A stretch of DNA of 64,000 nucleotides from Paraphaeosphaeria minitans (Eukaryota; Ascomycota; Dothideomycetes; Pleosporales; Didymosphaeriaceae): assembly GCA_015832175.1 (NCBI GenBank), contig WJXW01000021.1, positions 118,754 to 182,753 of the forward strand, in the 5' to 3' direction. Made by a program: the position numbers and the translations under genes. Of the stretch, positions 25,332-37,473 are shown in pieces. Position 1 is the stretch's first letter. Each line of letters starts with the position of its first letter. Below the pieces are notes generated by a model that worked only from the letters and a program-made list of their open reading frames with translations, searched no databases and was not told the DNA's origin.

Positions 25332-26987
25332 ATGGAGTCCTGGCCGAACAGTGCAGGGGTACCGTCCATGCCCGGCTTCTCATCGCAATTGTACGTATGC
25401 TGACTGGAGCAGTTTGACACGGATTTTGAAGAGCATAAATCTGTCGAGCTCACCGTGAAAGGAAAAATTCCGCATTATGTTGCAGGGGTCCTTTACAGAA
25501 CCGGACCTCTAGGATTTAGAGTGCAGACAGATCAGGAAAAGACCTGGGCAGCTAACCACTGGTTCGACGGCTTTTCATGCGTCCATCGCTTCGAGATCAG
25601 TTTCCCCAAGGATTACAGTACACCGAGAGTGTGTTACAACTCACGACGTACAGTCGACGAATTGTTGGAAGTCGTGCGCAAGACTGGCAAACTGGAGGGG
25701 ATTACATTTGGCAGGAAGCGTGATCCCTGTGAAAGCTTCTTCTACAAAGTCATGAGCATGTTCAAACCAGCGACAGGCCCTCAAAACGTCGGGGTCACGG
25801 TTTCAATCAACATGCCAAGCGAACAGACGGGTACCCAGGCCGTAAATGGACACTCCACCGGGGTCGAGACACTGTATTTGAAAACAGATGCATCAAGGAT
25901 GAACCAGATTGATCCTGAAACCTTGGAACCGAAGGGTGTCTGTCGCCAATATATCCTTCATCCTAGCTTAATTGGCCAACTCTCAGCAGCACACGCAGAA
26001 ACAGATCCAGGCACCGGCGATGTCTTCAACTACAACCTAGAGATGGGTCGCAAATCCAGATATCGTGTCTTTCGCATCTCGTCCTCCACTGGAAAAACTG
26101 AGATCCTCGCTACATTCACGGCAACCCCGGCCTACGTGCACTCGTTCTTCCTTACAGAGCACTATGTAGTACTCTGTGTTTGGAACAGCCACATCAGCTG
26201 GGGTGGGCTATCTGTTCTGTACCGCAAAAACATACTCGATGCCATCGCATCGTTCGACCCGTCCTCGAAAGCAAAATGGTACGTCGTCGACCGCGCTGGA
26301 CGGGGTCTTGTGGCAACCTACGAATCGGAAGCATTCTTCTGCTTCCACACCATAAACGCGTGGGAGCAACCGTCATCCAGCGACGCCAAGAAGACAGACC
26401 TAATCTGTGAGCTATCTATGTACGAAAATCTGGACGTCATGCACCGGTTTTACTACGACAACCTCATGAGCTCGCACGAATCCTCCAAAGCCTATGCTGG
26501 TCAGAAGCGTCGCTCGTGCCTAGCTCGCCACGCGCAATTCCGTCTCCCGGTCGTCGAGCCGGGAAATCCATCTTCTGAACCTCGTCCTGCGGACGTCCTG
26601 TTCAAGTCGGACCCCATGGTCGCCCAGGAACTTCCGACCATCAACCCATCCTACGCCATGCGCAAACACCGGTATACGTACGGTACAGCGGACCGCCTGA
26701 AGTCGACCTTCATGGATGGCATCGTCAAGTTTGACAACGTGACGCAAACGGCGATCTTCTGGGATACAGAGGCGCACACACCTGGTGAACCGATCTTCGT
26801 GGCCGACCCAGAAGGAGTGGAAGAGGACGATGGCGTTTTGTTGAGTGTGGTACTTGACGGAGTCGAAGAGAAGAGTTACTTGTTGGTGCTGCGAGCCAAG
26901 GATCTGGTGGAGCTGGGCAGAGCGGAGATGAAGGGCCCGGTGGCATTCGGGTTTCACGGGGCGCACAAGGCACTTCGCAAAGATTGA
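25332..26987 (+). CDS. Carotenoid cleavage oxygenase (RPE65/CCO family)
   Basis: Non-haem iron(II) dioxygenase of the family that cleaves carotenoid or stilbene double bonds. Two exons are proposed: 25332-25358 (only nine codons, MESWPNSAG) and 25413-26987, giving 533 aa. The 54-nt intron has donor GTACCG, a branch-like CTGAC and acceptor GCAG; the joined N-terminus WPNSAGFDTDFEEH fits the family. The four iron-binding His are visible: His203 (SAAHAETDPG), His252 (AYVHSFF), His321 (FFCFHTIN) and His524 near the end (GFHG). Surrounding sequence (YRTGP near the start, HPSLIGQLSAAHAETDPGTG) is closest in my memory to the fungal CarT/CAO-2 and stilbene-cleaving CAO-1 groups, so beta-carotene, torulene or a stilbene are all possible substrates. 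No carotenoid biosynthesis gene lies nearby. Confidence 0.91.
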
Positions 26988-29203
26988 AGCCACTTTCAAT
27001 AGCGACGTTGAAGTGCTGCTGTTGGAAATGCTTATAATTTTTCTACGTTTTCGTTCCTTATCTTTTTCTGTTACATCTGTCTCGAACCCATGTACAGAAT
27101 TATACAGGAGCTTTTCACCTCGCAAGCCCATTCGATTTTGCCCAAAATTTTGCGATAGTAACACTCTTTGTATCTCGTCATGCCTAGTAATACAAAATCG
27201 CCGAACCATACTTTGTTAAGGTTGTGAAATGACTATTCTCGACTTTCACTTTGTTCCAGGTATAGTCCGCCTGTGATAAACTGGCCGCGGATCCTTGTCG
27301 GAGGGCGTGGGGGCGTATCGTAGATAAGCGACACATGTAGGTACACGATGTTTCGCCCAACCGTGTTTCTGACAAGTTACACTCCACGGCAAGCTCGATC
27401 ACGTATACCGACCCGCCATACGACGGGCGCAGATCGAGCGCATCGCCTATGCGCCACCTACACGACCACTATACTGCTCCGCGGGAAACAACTCAGAAAA
27501 AGAAGCCGTGAAATGTCCACAACAGAGGTTTGCAGAAGGGAGTGGTGCCTCAATAACTGCAAAAGATAGAGGAGGAGGAAGGAATACCGATGACCACGAG
27601 GAAACCTCAAAGGCGTCGGCATAGGGGACAAGGTGGCGCAATGTCCTTGCTGGTGTCGCGAAGCCCGTGCAGCTGGAGGCTGGTCTACTGTTGCGGCGGC
27701 CACGGCTGGGGATAATGTGAGGCTAACAGCGCATGAGGTTGTACCTGCAAGCATTCGTACATATTTCTAATGCTTCCTGGCAGTACACTATGACGTACAT
27801 TTCCGGGCTCCGAGTAGAGTGTGAATCTAACAAAATATGGAGTAGCTCGACTTCCGTGATCTTCCTTGGTTTGATAGCGCCATGAAACCGCATGTGCTGG
27901 ACAGCAGCTAAATGCTCGAACGAAAGAAAAAAGTAGGGATGCATAGCGCAATCTTTTCTATCTGGGGACAAGGCGTTTTGGCTTCTCTTGCGGTCGAATC
28001 TTTGCATCTTTCACCCGTTGTTGTAGGGGCTCGGGATCCACTCTATGTTTTTCGTGATACTTGAATTGGCATGTATTGCATGTAAAGAGGACCTGGATGA
28101 AACGCACCTGAGCACGTCTTCGTCCCGCATGTCTCCTTATTAGCTTGTACGTAGCTTCCAACTGATGGTCGCAATTAAAGCTACCTTAACTATCTATGAT
28201 ATCCTTCCGCTTACAAGCATATGATATTATGATGTGAATCACTCTAGGGATTGTAAGTCTAGTTCTTGAGATGAGCTTGTCATTTTAGCTGAAGGGAAAC
28301 GTTGAGTTACGAGGGCGCAACTTGAGAGCTTATGGCGATTTCTTTCGATTCTCTTGCTGGTTGCGCAAGGTCGCCGTTGCGAATTTTGGTAGTTCGAAAC
28401 TCGATGACTTGCAATTTTGATGATTGATGATTGCTGCTGATAGCAAGCGAGAAGAATTTGCCGGAGAGAGTGGAGGGAAGCCGGAGAGGCGTCGGGGTTT
28501 TATGTGTGCATGTCTACACAGGTCTCTCAATTTAGCAGGTACACCATATTTTTGTGCGACATGTCTGAACTGATGCCCGCCCATCAACAACGTCCTAGAC
28601 TGTTCACAATGCACGTTTCGGGATTTAAGAGATCCTTTTCGAAGGATCCAGAGATTAGTTAGGGAATCTCACAGAACAATACTCTGCTTATAGCAACATC
28701 TGTAAATGTACCTTGTGTGAACTAATCATCATCAACTTAGTCGTATTTTCTTGAGATCCCTTAAAGTTGCCAACTGCAAATTAGAACCCACAAGCTGACA
28801 GCGAGGGATAGTGCATGTCGACTTGTCCAGGAGCAATTAGTTAACGTTCTCTTTATGTAGTGCATGCATCCCAAAAAAGATGCCGGAAAATGCGCTTTGG
28901 CACATTAACTAAGTCTTGGGTCATAGTAAAATGGCTCTAACGGGAGTTTCATGTGCAGTGTGGGGTTGAGGTTCGCGGCACAGAATGGGCTAGTCCCATT
29001 TCAGCCTCATGCGGAGCGAAAGTTGCATCACCGAACCCTTCGATACAGAGCGCAACCACCAAACCGTGCTTTGTCCTCTGCCTAAACAGTTTTCCTATTT
29101 TCATTGGGGCCTCATAAAGCCGCGCCCGGCACATCACGAAGTCACGTTTGGAATTTTTTCGCACACATAAATCCAATCGGGAACCCCACCATCCACGCCC
29201 ACA
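26988..29203. other. Intergenic region
   Basis: 2.2 kb without a supported gene. AT-rich from about 28160 to 28930. Open frames on both strands are short and lack domain-like composition. Confidence 0.5.
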
Positions 29204-30235
29204 ATGGGTATTCTCCTCTCCACCGTCCAGCGCACGCTGAACCTCCTTCTCCCATTCACCCACCCGGGAACCCCGCTCGTTCAAGACCTCATTCATACCG
29301 CCGTCCTCATCACAACATTGTACTACGCGCCCCAAATAGCAGACTACTACAACGCACACTACCATGCCGCCCCTCCTTCCGCCCCGCCAAACGAAGGCAA
29401 CACCGCCCCAACCGACGGCCAAGTCAACGGCCCCGCAGCAGGTCTCCCAGACGCCCCTGTAGACGACGCCTGGGTGCTCCAAGACGACGGAGACAACGAA
29501 GACGCCGGCGTCGAGCTCCCACCACTCGCACCAACACCGCCGCCCGGTCAAATGCTCAACCCACCGCCCGAGGACGGTGCGTGGCAGAACGACTTCGCGA
29601 ACGGGGATGCCGGGCCCGCGAACGACCGCCCGCAAGCTACCCGCGCGAACCGCGTCATCGGCGCGAAGAAGGCAAAGTCACTCGCTCGCCGCGATCAACG
29701 GAGAGCTTACCACGAGTTCCACAGGAGCCAGGCGGAGCAGCGGAAATTAGCGGAGGAGGCGGGCAGGGAGGAGCGCGAGGCGGCGCTTGCGGTGGAGAAG
29801 GCGAGGCGCGCGGAAGTGGAGGCGGCGCTTGCGGAGGAGAAGCGCGAGAGGCTGGCTTGGGAGCGGGAGCAGAAGCGGAAGGAGGCTGAGGAGGAGCACC
29901 GGCGGCGTGAGCGCGTGGTGGAAAAGGTCAAGAAAGAGATTCAGCGAAAGGGCGCGGTGGATCTTGTGGACGCTGCAATTAAGGAGGGGAAGGATAAGGT
30001 GTGGGTTGAGCGGTTGGTCCGGGCGAGTGGGATGTTGAGCCAGATGGACAAGGGAGGGGAGAAGGTCATGATCACGGGTGAGGGGTGGCTCATCAAAATT
30101 GACGCCGAGCTTATGCGGACCACGTACGAGGAGGCTGCGACGTTTGGTGATTCAAGGGACGGTAAAGTTAGTTTCGCAAACTTCGGCGGCATCTTGGAGA
30201 AGGCCGTGAGGGCGAGGGCGCTGGCGGCAGTTTGA
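29204..30235 (+). CDS. Membrane-anchored coiled-coil protein, unknown function
   Basis: 343-aa intronless protein that I do not recognise. Residues about 26-48 (DLIHTAVLITTLYYAPQIAD) form one likely membrane segment near the N-terminus. A Pro/Asp-rich acidic linker (about 55-145) follows, then a highly charged coiled coil rich in Glu, Ala, Lys and Arg (about 160-260), and finally a compact folded-looking C-terminal part (DLVDAAIKEGKDKVWVERLV, then GEGWLIKIDAEL). The plan of a membrane anchor plus a cytoplasmic coiled coil suggests an organelle- or ER-bound scaffold, which is inference. The ATG at 29204 directly precedes the hydrophobic segment. Strongly GC-rich codon use makes the other frames open too. 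Confidence 0.72.
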   Translation: MGILLSTVQRTLNLLLPFTHPGTPLVQDLIHTAVLITTLYYAPQIADYYNAHYHAAPPSAPPNEGNTAPTDGQVNGPAAGLPDAPVDDAWVLQDDGDNEDAGVELPPLAPTPPPGQMLNPPPEDGAWQNDFANGDAGPANDRPQATRANRVIGAKKAKSLARRDQRRAYHEFHRSQAEQRKLAEEAGREEREAALAVEKARRAEVEAALAEEKRERLAWEREQKRKEAEEEHRRRERVVEKVKKEIQRKGAVDLVDAAIKEGKDKVWVERLVRASGMLSQMDKGGEKVMITGEGWLIKIDAELMRTTYEEAATFGDSRDGKVSFANFGGILEKAVRARALAAV

Positions 30236-30726
30236 GGATGGACTTGAGACGAGCACAAAATGGCGTTTGTGATGCATTTACATGATGCAGACGGATCGGC
30301 CATTATACCCGGATTAGGCCAATAAATGCTACGAACATCATCTACACTGAGGTGTCCTTTGCGAGTTCGATTTAGTCGTGTTGAAGTGTGTAAATCACAA
30401 GCCCGTACCTATCGGCCTTGGGTAAGAGCTTCAAAACAGACCAGCAGTCACGTCTCGTTGAGCAACTCAGCACTGTCAAGCGCACGTCACGTCGTTACGC
30501 CAGAGGATGGGATGGGAACCGTGGTGTATCGAAATGTTCATTTTTGTCATGCAACCATGAAAGAGGTGTTATTCGCCTGGGAGACCCGATACGTGCCAAA
30601 GCCTTTCATATTCATACCGACCAGGCAAACCGCCCAGACCAGCCACATGAAGAACTCCTTGCCGCTCGGTTTGAACCCACCATTGACATCCATGCACTCC
30701 AAGTCCCTCGTCCATAAAGAAACCCT
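30236..30726. other. Convergent 3' spacer
   Basis: 491 bases between the 3' ends of the coiled-coil gene and RPS5. Should contain both polyadenylation regions. No gene seen. Confidence 0.6.
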
Positions 30727-31554
30727 TTACCGGTTGCTCTTCGCGACACGCTCCAACTCGTCCTTCTTCTTGATGGCGTACGAGTTGCTGCTTCCCTTGG
30801 CAGCGTTGATGAGCTCTTCGGCCAAGCACTCAGCGATGCTCTTGATGTTGCGGAAAGAGGCCTCGCGGGCACCGATGGTGAGGAGAGCGATGGCCTGGTT
30901 GACGCGGCGGAGAGGGGATACATCGACGGCCTGGCGACGGACGGTACCGGCGGAACCGATACGGGTGGAGTCTTCGCGGGGTCCGCAGTTGACGATGGCA
31001 TCAACGGCGACCTGGATGGGGTTCTGGTCGGTCATGATGTGGATCTAGGAAGGGTCAGCGCGGTTCAAGTGACCGTTCGCGCCGATTTGCCAGAGGCAAT
31101 AGTGCGCATGTGGAGAGACGTACGATCTCGAAAGCGTGAGCGACGATGCGCACAGCCATGAGCTTCTTTCCGTTGTTGCGGCCGTTCATCATGAGCGAGT
31201 TGGTGAGACGCTCAATGATGGGGCACTGGGCCTTCCTGAATCGCTTGACAGCATATCGGCCGGCCGAGTGTGAGATGTAGACGGGGGAGCGGATCTGGAT
31301 GTAGTCGCTGTTCACAAATTATTAGCCTATGTTCCCGCCCGCAATGCGCCCTCGTATGCCACTCATAGCACCCCAAGCAACATCCTCCGGTGTATGGACT
31401 CAGAGATTGCGTACGTGAGAGAGATGTCCCGAATCTCGACGTCCTCGTAGCTCCACTTGTTGAACAGCTTGATGCTGCCAATCTCCTCGGTGACCTCCTT
31501 GGGAAGGATGGGGTAGCCGGAGGGGCTCTCGACCTCGACTTCGCCGTCAGACAT
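30727..31554 (-). CDS. rps5: 40S ribosomal protein S5 (uS7)
   Basis: Cytoplasmic small-subunit head protein lining the mRNA exit and E-site. Minus-strand exons 31554-31415, 31307-31124 and 31044-30727, with introns of 107 and 79 nt, give 213 aa. The protein starts [15 protein letters not shown]; splicing joins DISLT to [12 protein letters not shown] and AHAFEI to [12 protein letters not shown], both conserved blocks. [20 protein letters not shown] and the C-terminus [14 protein letters not shown] are diagnostic. The variable acidic N-terminal extension is typical of fungi. The 660 bases upstream are its promoter. Confidence 0.97.
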
Positions 31555-32215
31555 GATTGCGATGTGCTGGGGAACGACTGGTTTCGCGGTTTGGTGAGGG
31601 TGTCCGTGGGGTCGTCAGTTCGCGGGCGAAGATGGTTGCAGTCCTCGCGAAATTGGTGGTTTGTGTCGGGCCTCGCTTAATTTCAGACTTGGCGCGCACG
31701 GCCCTCCGCGCCGAAGAAGGCGCGATGGGTGTATCGTGGAACACCAAATGTCAAAATTTTATCGTTGGTCAGAAATTGTTCAGGGCGAGAGCACTATTGT
31801 TGCGTCTGATGTGGGGCACGTAAGATGATAGCATGGGCCTGGTCACCTACAAACAGTGCAAAATTCACGTTCTTTTAATATATCGCCCGCAGCGTGAGAA
31901 ACATCACTTATGGGCGCGTTCAATCTCTCGTCTCCCATCATGGAAGATGCCTGTGATCAAACAACCTCAATTATACTACGATAAGACAATGTACTCCTCC
32001 AGCGCAACCGGTGGTATATAGCCGAACCAGACAGGAACCATCGAAGTATGTAAGAACCAAACGCCGATGAAAAACAACCGCGAGGAAGAGACGACCGCAT
32101 CTCCGAACTCCTTCAATGCCGCTATCCAAGCCTTGCGAAATCAAAATCTCGCGTCCATACAATCCTACACTAGCGAGTCAATAGTCACGGAAGACGGCTC
32201 CTGCTTGGAATCCCG
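31555..32215. other. Promoter of RPS5 and 3' flank of the coiled-coil gene
   Basis: 661 bases between two minus-strand genes. No gene or clear core-promoter element is recognised. Confidence 0.5.
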
Positions 32216-34362
32216 TCATCGTCGCGCCCTCGAGACCGGCGCACTGATATCTCTGCGCTCCTTCACGCCTTCCATCATCTGCTTTCGAGGCGTCTCTTGA
32301 CCCATAGCCATGCTTCTAGCACGCCCACGGCGTTCCCGAATCGCCTGCAGGGCAGCCTCCCTGTCAATGGGGAGCTTGTTCAGATTAAGCTCGCCGAGCA
32401 CAGGGGTACGGGCGTTCATGGGAGCGTGGGCAATCGTTGAGGGTGTCATAGGCTCAGCCCCAGACTTGACTGCCGGTGTCATAGGAGAGAAAAGCAATGG
32501 GACGCGTGTTGTCGTGGTGATGGTACGCGTGATGTACGGAGTTGCCGGAGCATCTGAAGCTTCCTGCGAGTGGGTCTCAGACTCATTGTCTTCGATGACT
32601 TCCTCATCATCCTCATCGCTGTCCATTACTGCGTCTTCGTGGATGACAATGCCAGTCGACTTTGACTTCATCTGCTCAGTCTGGATACTAGCGCGAGACT
32701 GAGGTTGACGGGCATTGGGAACCCAGGGCTCAGCCAGTCCAGCGACTGTAGGTGGCTCGAGACGGGGACTTTCTGTGGAGACGACTTGTGTTGAGCTTGC
32801 AACCTTGACTGGCGACGGGCCAGAGTGGAACGTGCCTGTAGTGGGTAAGAATGCTACAGGTGGCTCGGGTGATGTGCTGTAAGGGCGCTTGACGATGACT
32901 GTGTCGAGAGTCTCGTCCACGGAGTCCGCGCTATGTTCATCGCACTGTATCTCGTCTGCTGGTGGAGTAATAGGTCGTTCGGCTACCATCACGTCAGGGT
33001 TGATGATGTCTTCCATGTGTTCATCGCCATGATCACTTGGCGGAGGGGTTATGGCAGGGACTGAAGCCTTGATTGCGTCAATCGCGGCAGCATAGCTGTT
33101 GTCGTGGATATAGTCCGCTCCTTTTGAATCGGCAATGCGGCATGAACAGCAACGGAATTGGCACTCCATCTTCATGAAGTCGACCTGCTCTTGTGCGCGC
33201 TCGCGCAGGCGCTTCTCCGTGGCAAGGTCTTGCTGTGCGAGCATGAGCTCTACAGCTGCCCTCCTTGGCGCTACGTTCTCCTTGTCCTCCTCGTCTTGTG
33301 AAAAGCTCCGTTGTTTCCGCGGCGATCGAACTGGAGAGCCAAACTCGTCGCACTCGTCTGTGGTGGCTGACGGGAGCGGAATCTGACCTTCTGCGGCGAT
33401 GCGCAACACCTCCTCCTCCTTCAAACTAGTCTTGAGCGTGTCGCGCTCTCCCTCAACCAGGCTTAGCTTGTATTTCAATGTGTCGATCTCCTCGCTCAAC
33501 TGAGTTTCGACGGTGTTTGCTCTAACATCCAAGATATAGCACTCGTTCTTGTATTTCTCGGCCTCTTTCTGGTAAAATCGGAGATCGGATTCCATGCGGA
33601 CCAGTGTCCTCTCAAGCCCTTCGTTCTTGCCTTTGAGGATGGCAACCTGAGGTTTGACATGAGCAGCGTCGTCCTTAGCGTCCTGCATAGCTTTCTTGTA
33701 GACATGCCCCTTAGCCATAGCTACTTCGTTGTTGCGTTTTAACTTTTCCTGCGAAATTGTCAGCCAGGTCAGCACATCGACTGGAGCTTGCTTACTATCT
33801 TCGCATTCAGTTGCTCCCTCTCCTCTTCTTTGTTCCTGAACGCGGTTTCCCATTTGTAGATGGCATCGCGGTTATCCTTGCGGTACTTTTCATAGACGTC
33901 GCGTGAGACGCAATTGTCGTGTTCCTTTGCCGTCCTCTTCTTCTCTTCGTCGAGCTCCTCAGCGCGGACTCTGTGGCGCTCCAACATTTGGATCTTGCGC
34001 TCCATCTTGGTGATCTCGGCCGCATGTCTTGTCTTTTCTTTCTGCAGAGCTACCATGTATTTTGTTTGAGCTTCTTTGAAGTCCTTAACTTCGAGGTTCT
34101 CAAACATGGCGGCGAGGCCATGCACCGAGACGTCCGAGTCGTTGCGTCGATGCTTGCGTAAAGGCGATGTGCGTAGGTCGGGCAGCGATGGTGACTGTGC
34201 TGAAGGTGACCCATAAGGGGTTCTGGTGCTGGCCACGCGCTCTGGGCTTACGGGAAAGAGGGGCATAGGCGGCGACATTATAAATTTGGATGGCGATTTG
34301 GAGGGCGATTTGGAGGGTGACGGCGGGGACATGCCGCTCGGGCTTTCTGTGAGTTTCGCCAA
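32216..34362 (-). CDS. Long coiled-coil protein, unknown function
   Basis: Two exons, 34362-33796 and 33748-32216 on the minus strand, with a 47-nt GT-AG intron, give 699 aa. The N-terminal 75 residues are Ser/Pro-rich with repeated SPSK motifs and several SP/TP sites, the kind used by cyclin-dependent kinases. A nearly continuous coiled coil follows from about residue 95 to 400 (LEVKDFKEAQTKYMVALQKE onward). A short Cys cluster CCSCRIADS sits near residue 420. The C-terminal 280 residues are acidic, Ser/Thr/Pro-rich and probably disordered, ending in a basic RARR tail. Composition suggests a cytoskeletal, spindle-pole or septum scaffold controlled by phosphorylation; this is inference and I cannot name a family. 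The start is the first Met of the frame. Confidence 0.85.
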
Positions 34363-36548
34363 CTTGACGGTTAAGGGGCGGTTTGCTGCGACGTGCAGAA
34401 ATGTCGTGTGTCTTGTGTGTCTGTTTTAGGCAGGATGGAAGTGTATGATGTACATGAGAACCTGGTGGAAGTAGCACGGTGTGTGCTGGCACGATAAACA
34501 AAGCTAACCGAGGCACCCCTGCCCTAGCAACCATGGGTTCCCGCACTAACGTGATCCTGTTCGTGGACGAACCACCAGCTTTTTTTTTGCACGCATCTTA
34601 ACATGCTAAATGCTTTCCGACTGGCTTGCTAGGTGTTTGTTATGGCGTGTAGGTGCGCACGACCTTTGACTTCGATGCCGCAAATTGCATGAATTTTGAT
34701 TGGGCCGACTGATAGTTGGGATGATACCTACTTTCAGCAATCGCGCAACTGTCTAAGACCAAAAGTACTCGTCTATGCATAGCACCGCACCTAATTGTAA
34801 GTTATGCGATGCGCGATTGTTGTGAGCCTTCTTGAGCGACCCCATCACAAGCAGGTGGATCCAGTGAAACCGTACTCAAAGCTACCATCGCCGTCACCAC
34901 GGGCTCCCACCCCATCATGAGTACCATAAACGATGATTGTGGATATATGATCAATAGAATGTCTAGAAAAATCCCTATCAAGTCGGACTCTTGTGCCCGA
35001 CCTTGATTCTGTTGACTTTGAGTGCGAACCACCACTCACACGAGCGTGATAAGTGCTTTGGGCCAGGCAGCCCAGCTGCTCGGGAAAAGGTCTATCATCT
35101 TCCACGGTGACGATATCTAGTACATCTCTGTTGCCGTGATGGCTCTCTCGGTGTCTTTTGAGACTAGATCCGCCTTTCCCGAAAAGACCACATGTGTCAA
35201 CCCTCTCAAACAAGACTCTCTTTAGGTGTCTCCAGGAGAAGCAGTGCATTATAATATCGGCTATAAAGTCATTGAAAATTACTGCGTAACGTTTCAGCAA
35301 GAAATGTAGAAGAAGGGCAACCACTAACCACTACCTCTTCGCACAAAGACGGCATAATGTTGTTGTCCTTGTCTAGCTGAAGCCTGATTCCATAGGCAGC
35401 TGTTGATAATGTAAATTCAGTTTGAACCGACAACGCCTGATGTGTCTTTTTTTATTAAATTTACAGGTTTTGGTGGGCTGTCTCGATAATCATTGTCTAG
35501 TAGCGTTCTCGCAACTACCTCAATGTCACACAAACGGATCAAGGGCACGCTGAGCTTAAGCGGAGCCTGCTCGATCTCTCCAAGTACGGTCTGGCCTTTA
35601 CTTTAACACATTATCATCCGATCTTGGTGCAACTCGGATACTCAGGTAGGTCTTGTTTATAGCATGACGTTCTACTGGGTATGTGTTTTTTTGGATCAAG
35701 GCTCACTAAGTAAAACAATGGATTTCTATGCTCCTCTTACTGATGCAGCTGCCCAGAATCACATTCACTGACTCAGAGATCGTGATTAGACGTTGAAGCT
35801 CCGTGTTAGACTCCTCCAAATTGCTCGTTTTTATCTTTTGAGTTACTAGTCTTTGAAATGTCACAACCGAGGGAGACTGACCATTAGGTAACAATAGTAG
35901 ATGACCATGTCCACGACATTAAAGGTAGCATAACCATCTCCGTTGATGCTCGCGTCCCTACGAAGCTGTTTTGAATGCATTTGTTCATACCTATTACTAC
36001 ACGTAGCCAAAAGGCGGTTCTATAAACACCCTTCGCTGGCGGCTTGCCTGATGTCTGCAAACGGAGTAGACGTATGCTTGTCTGGCCAAGGAACTTTTCA
36101 AGAGTACAGTGCCCACAAACATGTCCGATAAGGTCTGCGTAGGTTATTATACATGCAGAATGTTCGGCCATCGCGAGAAGCAAAAAGATCTTGACTCGTT
36201 GCGCGAGGTACCCCAAGATGACCAGGAAACAGCACAGGCGAGCTAGAGAGGGAATACTGGAAATAACGCCTAGAAGAGCGTCGCTTCCGCCGCGGGATCT
36301 CGAAGTAATTCTAGGGAGCCTCGTTTGTCAGCCTTGCTCACAGTTGCTTAACAGTGGCCGAACATAGCTAGCGAAAGCTCAGAGGGTACACCCTGGAAAT
36401 TTGTTGTTGCCCACTTATGTAGTCTATATATAATCGTGGTCAATCGGCGATCTGGCTCGTTATACAGCTTAAGGTCCCCTGCGTTCCTCGTCGCACTCAA
36501 ATGTCGACTTCCAGCGCCTCTCTCGCCATCATGATTAACCCCCTTATC
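34363..36548. other. Intergenic region with possible gene remnants
   Basis: 2.2 kb, AT-rich from 35380 onward. Two minus-strand open frames, 35324-34845 and 36216-35884, have somewhat protein-like composition. The first contains LKRHRESHHG, reminiscent of the helix of a C2H2 finger, but the Cys pair is incomplete. A TATATATAA element lies at about 36425-36432 with no supported plus-strand gene after it. I treat these as possible relics only. Confidence 0.35.
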
Positions 36549-37473
36549 CTAGCCCCTCATTCCAATCTCGATGTCCTGCCTCATAGGGGTAATGTTCGGA
36601 TCGTACCACGCGACGCAAACAACAAGCGTAAGCGCCATCATCAAGGAATCGTACACGTACAGCGGCCACTCGTGCGTAGTAAGATAGCCATTCTGCCCAC
36701 TTATTAGACCCAGGAGACAGTAAAATCAGTGGCGTAACATACCCTTCCAAGCGCATACTCCACGACGCGGCAGAGGTTACGAATGGTAATCATCGCGCTC
36801 GCCGCATACAACAGCCAGATGTATTTCGTCCACGGCAGATCCGCGCTCTTTGAGGTCGGCCTAGCACTCAACCTCCTGTGCCACGTCGCTGCAACCGTGA
36901 CGAAGAATCCGAAGATGAGAATTTGAAGGACCAGGCCCCCGAGAATGACGTTCTCCCCGCGCTTGACGCCGTCGTTGTCATTGGCTTGGACAAGAATGCC
37001 TGCGCCACCGGATTGCATGAAGAAGCAGAGGATGTCGCCGGTGACGAAGATCTTGGTGACCCAGTTGGCGCGGACGATCGAGTAGGCTGCTGAGTTGGTG
37101 CGTAGGATGAGGCGGCCCAGGATCATGTAGATGGATGCGGCGAAGAGGATTGGCGCGATGAGGATGAGGACCGATTGGATGATGTATGGAGTCTTGTTAT
37201 CCAGGTTTGTGTGAGCGGCTGCACGACCTGCGTAGCCTATCGTCTCGAACTGACGAACTGGTTAGCTCCTACTGCGTTGCTGTCGAACAAAATGCGATTG
37301 GTACTTACGAGACCGCCAATAACGAAAGGAATGCAGAACCATGTTCGATTCTTGAAAAGTCGGAAACAATGCAGTAGTGTAAGAATGCAAAAAACAATGC
37401 ACGCGATAGCTCCGCCTGCGGTTGACGGTGTGTAGGGCCACAGTACGTATTCAACCTTGCCGGAGTCTGACAT
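36549..37473 (-). CDS. RTA1-like seven-helix membrane protein
   Basis: Member of the fungal RTA1/RSB1 family, linked to lipid translocation and resistance to sphingoid bases or toxic sterol-active drugs. Minus-strand exons 37473-37309, 37249-36743 and 36692-36549 (introns of 59 and 50 nt) give 271 aa. Splicing joins FVIGGL to FETIGYAGRAAAH and VEYALGR to NGYLTTHEWPLYVYD, both hallmark family blocks. Seven hydrophobic segments can be counted, starting with GAIACIVFCILTLLHCF. Other family motifs are ARTNLD-like HTNLDNKTPY and the sequence around YMILGRLILR. The short C-terminal tail ends EIGMRG. It sits 1 kb downstream of a Zn2Cys6 regulator on the same strand. A TATAAA on the minus strand at about 37719-37714 may be its promoter. 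Confidence 0.92.

Noticed and set aside
25389..25412. 22-base intron directly after TCGCAATT in the carotenoid oxygenase gene
   Set aside because: Too short for a spliceosomal intron and breaks the phase; the 54-base intron from 25359 restores the family N-terminus.
26520..27209. 229-codon minus-strand frame opposite the carotenoid oxygenase
   Set aside because: Antisense shadow of a well-supported gene with all catalytic His.
29104..29889. 261-codon Arg/Pro-rich frame overlapping the coiled-coil gene
   Set aside because: Shifted-frame reading of GC-rich repeats; no family resemblance.
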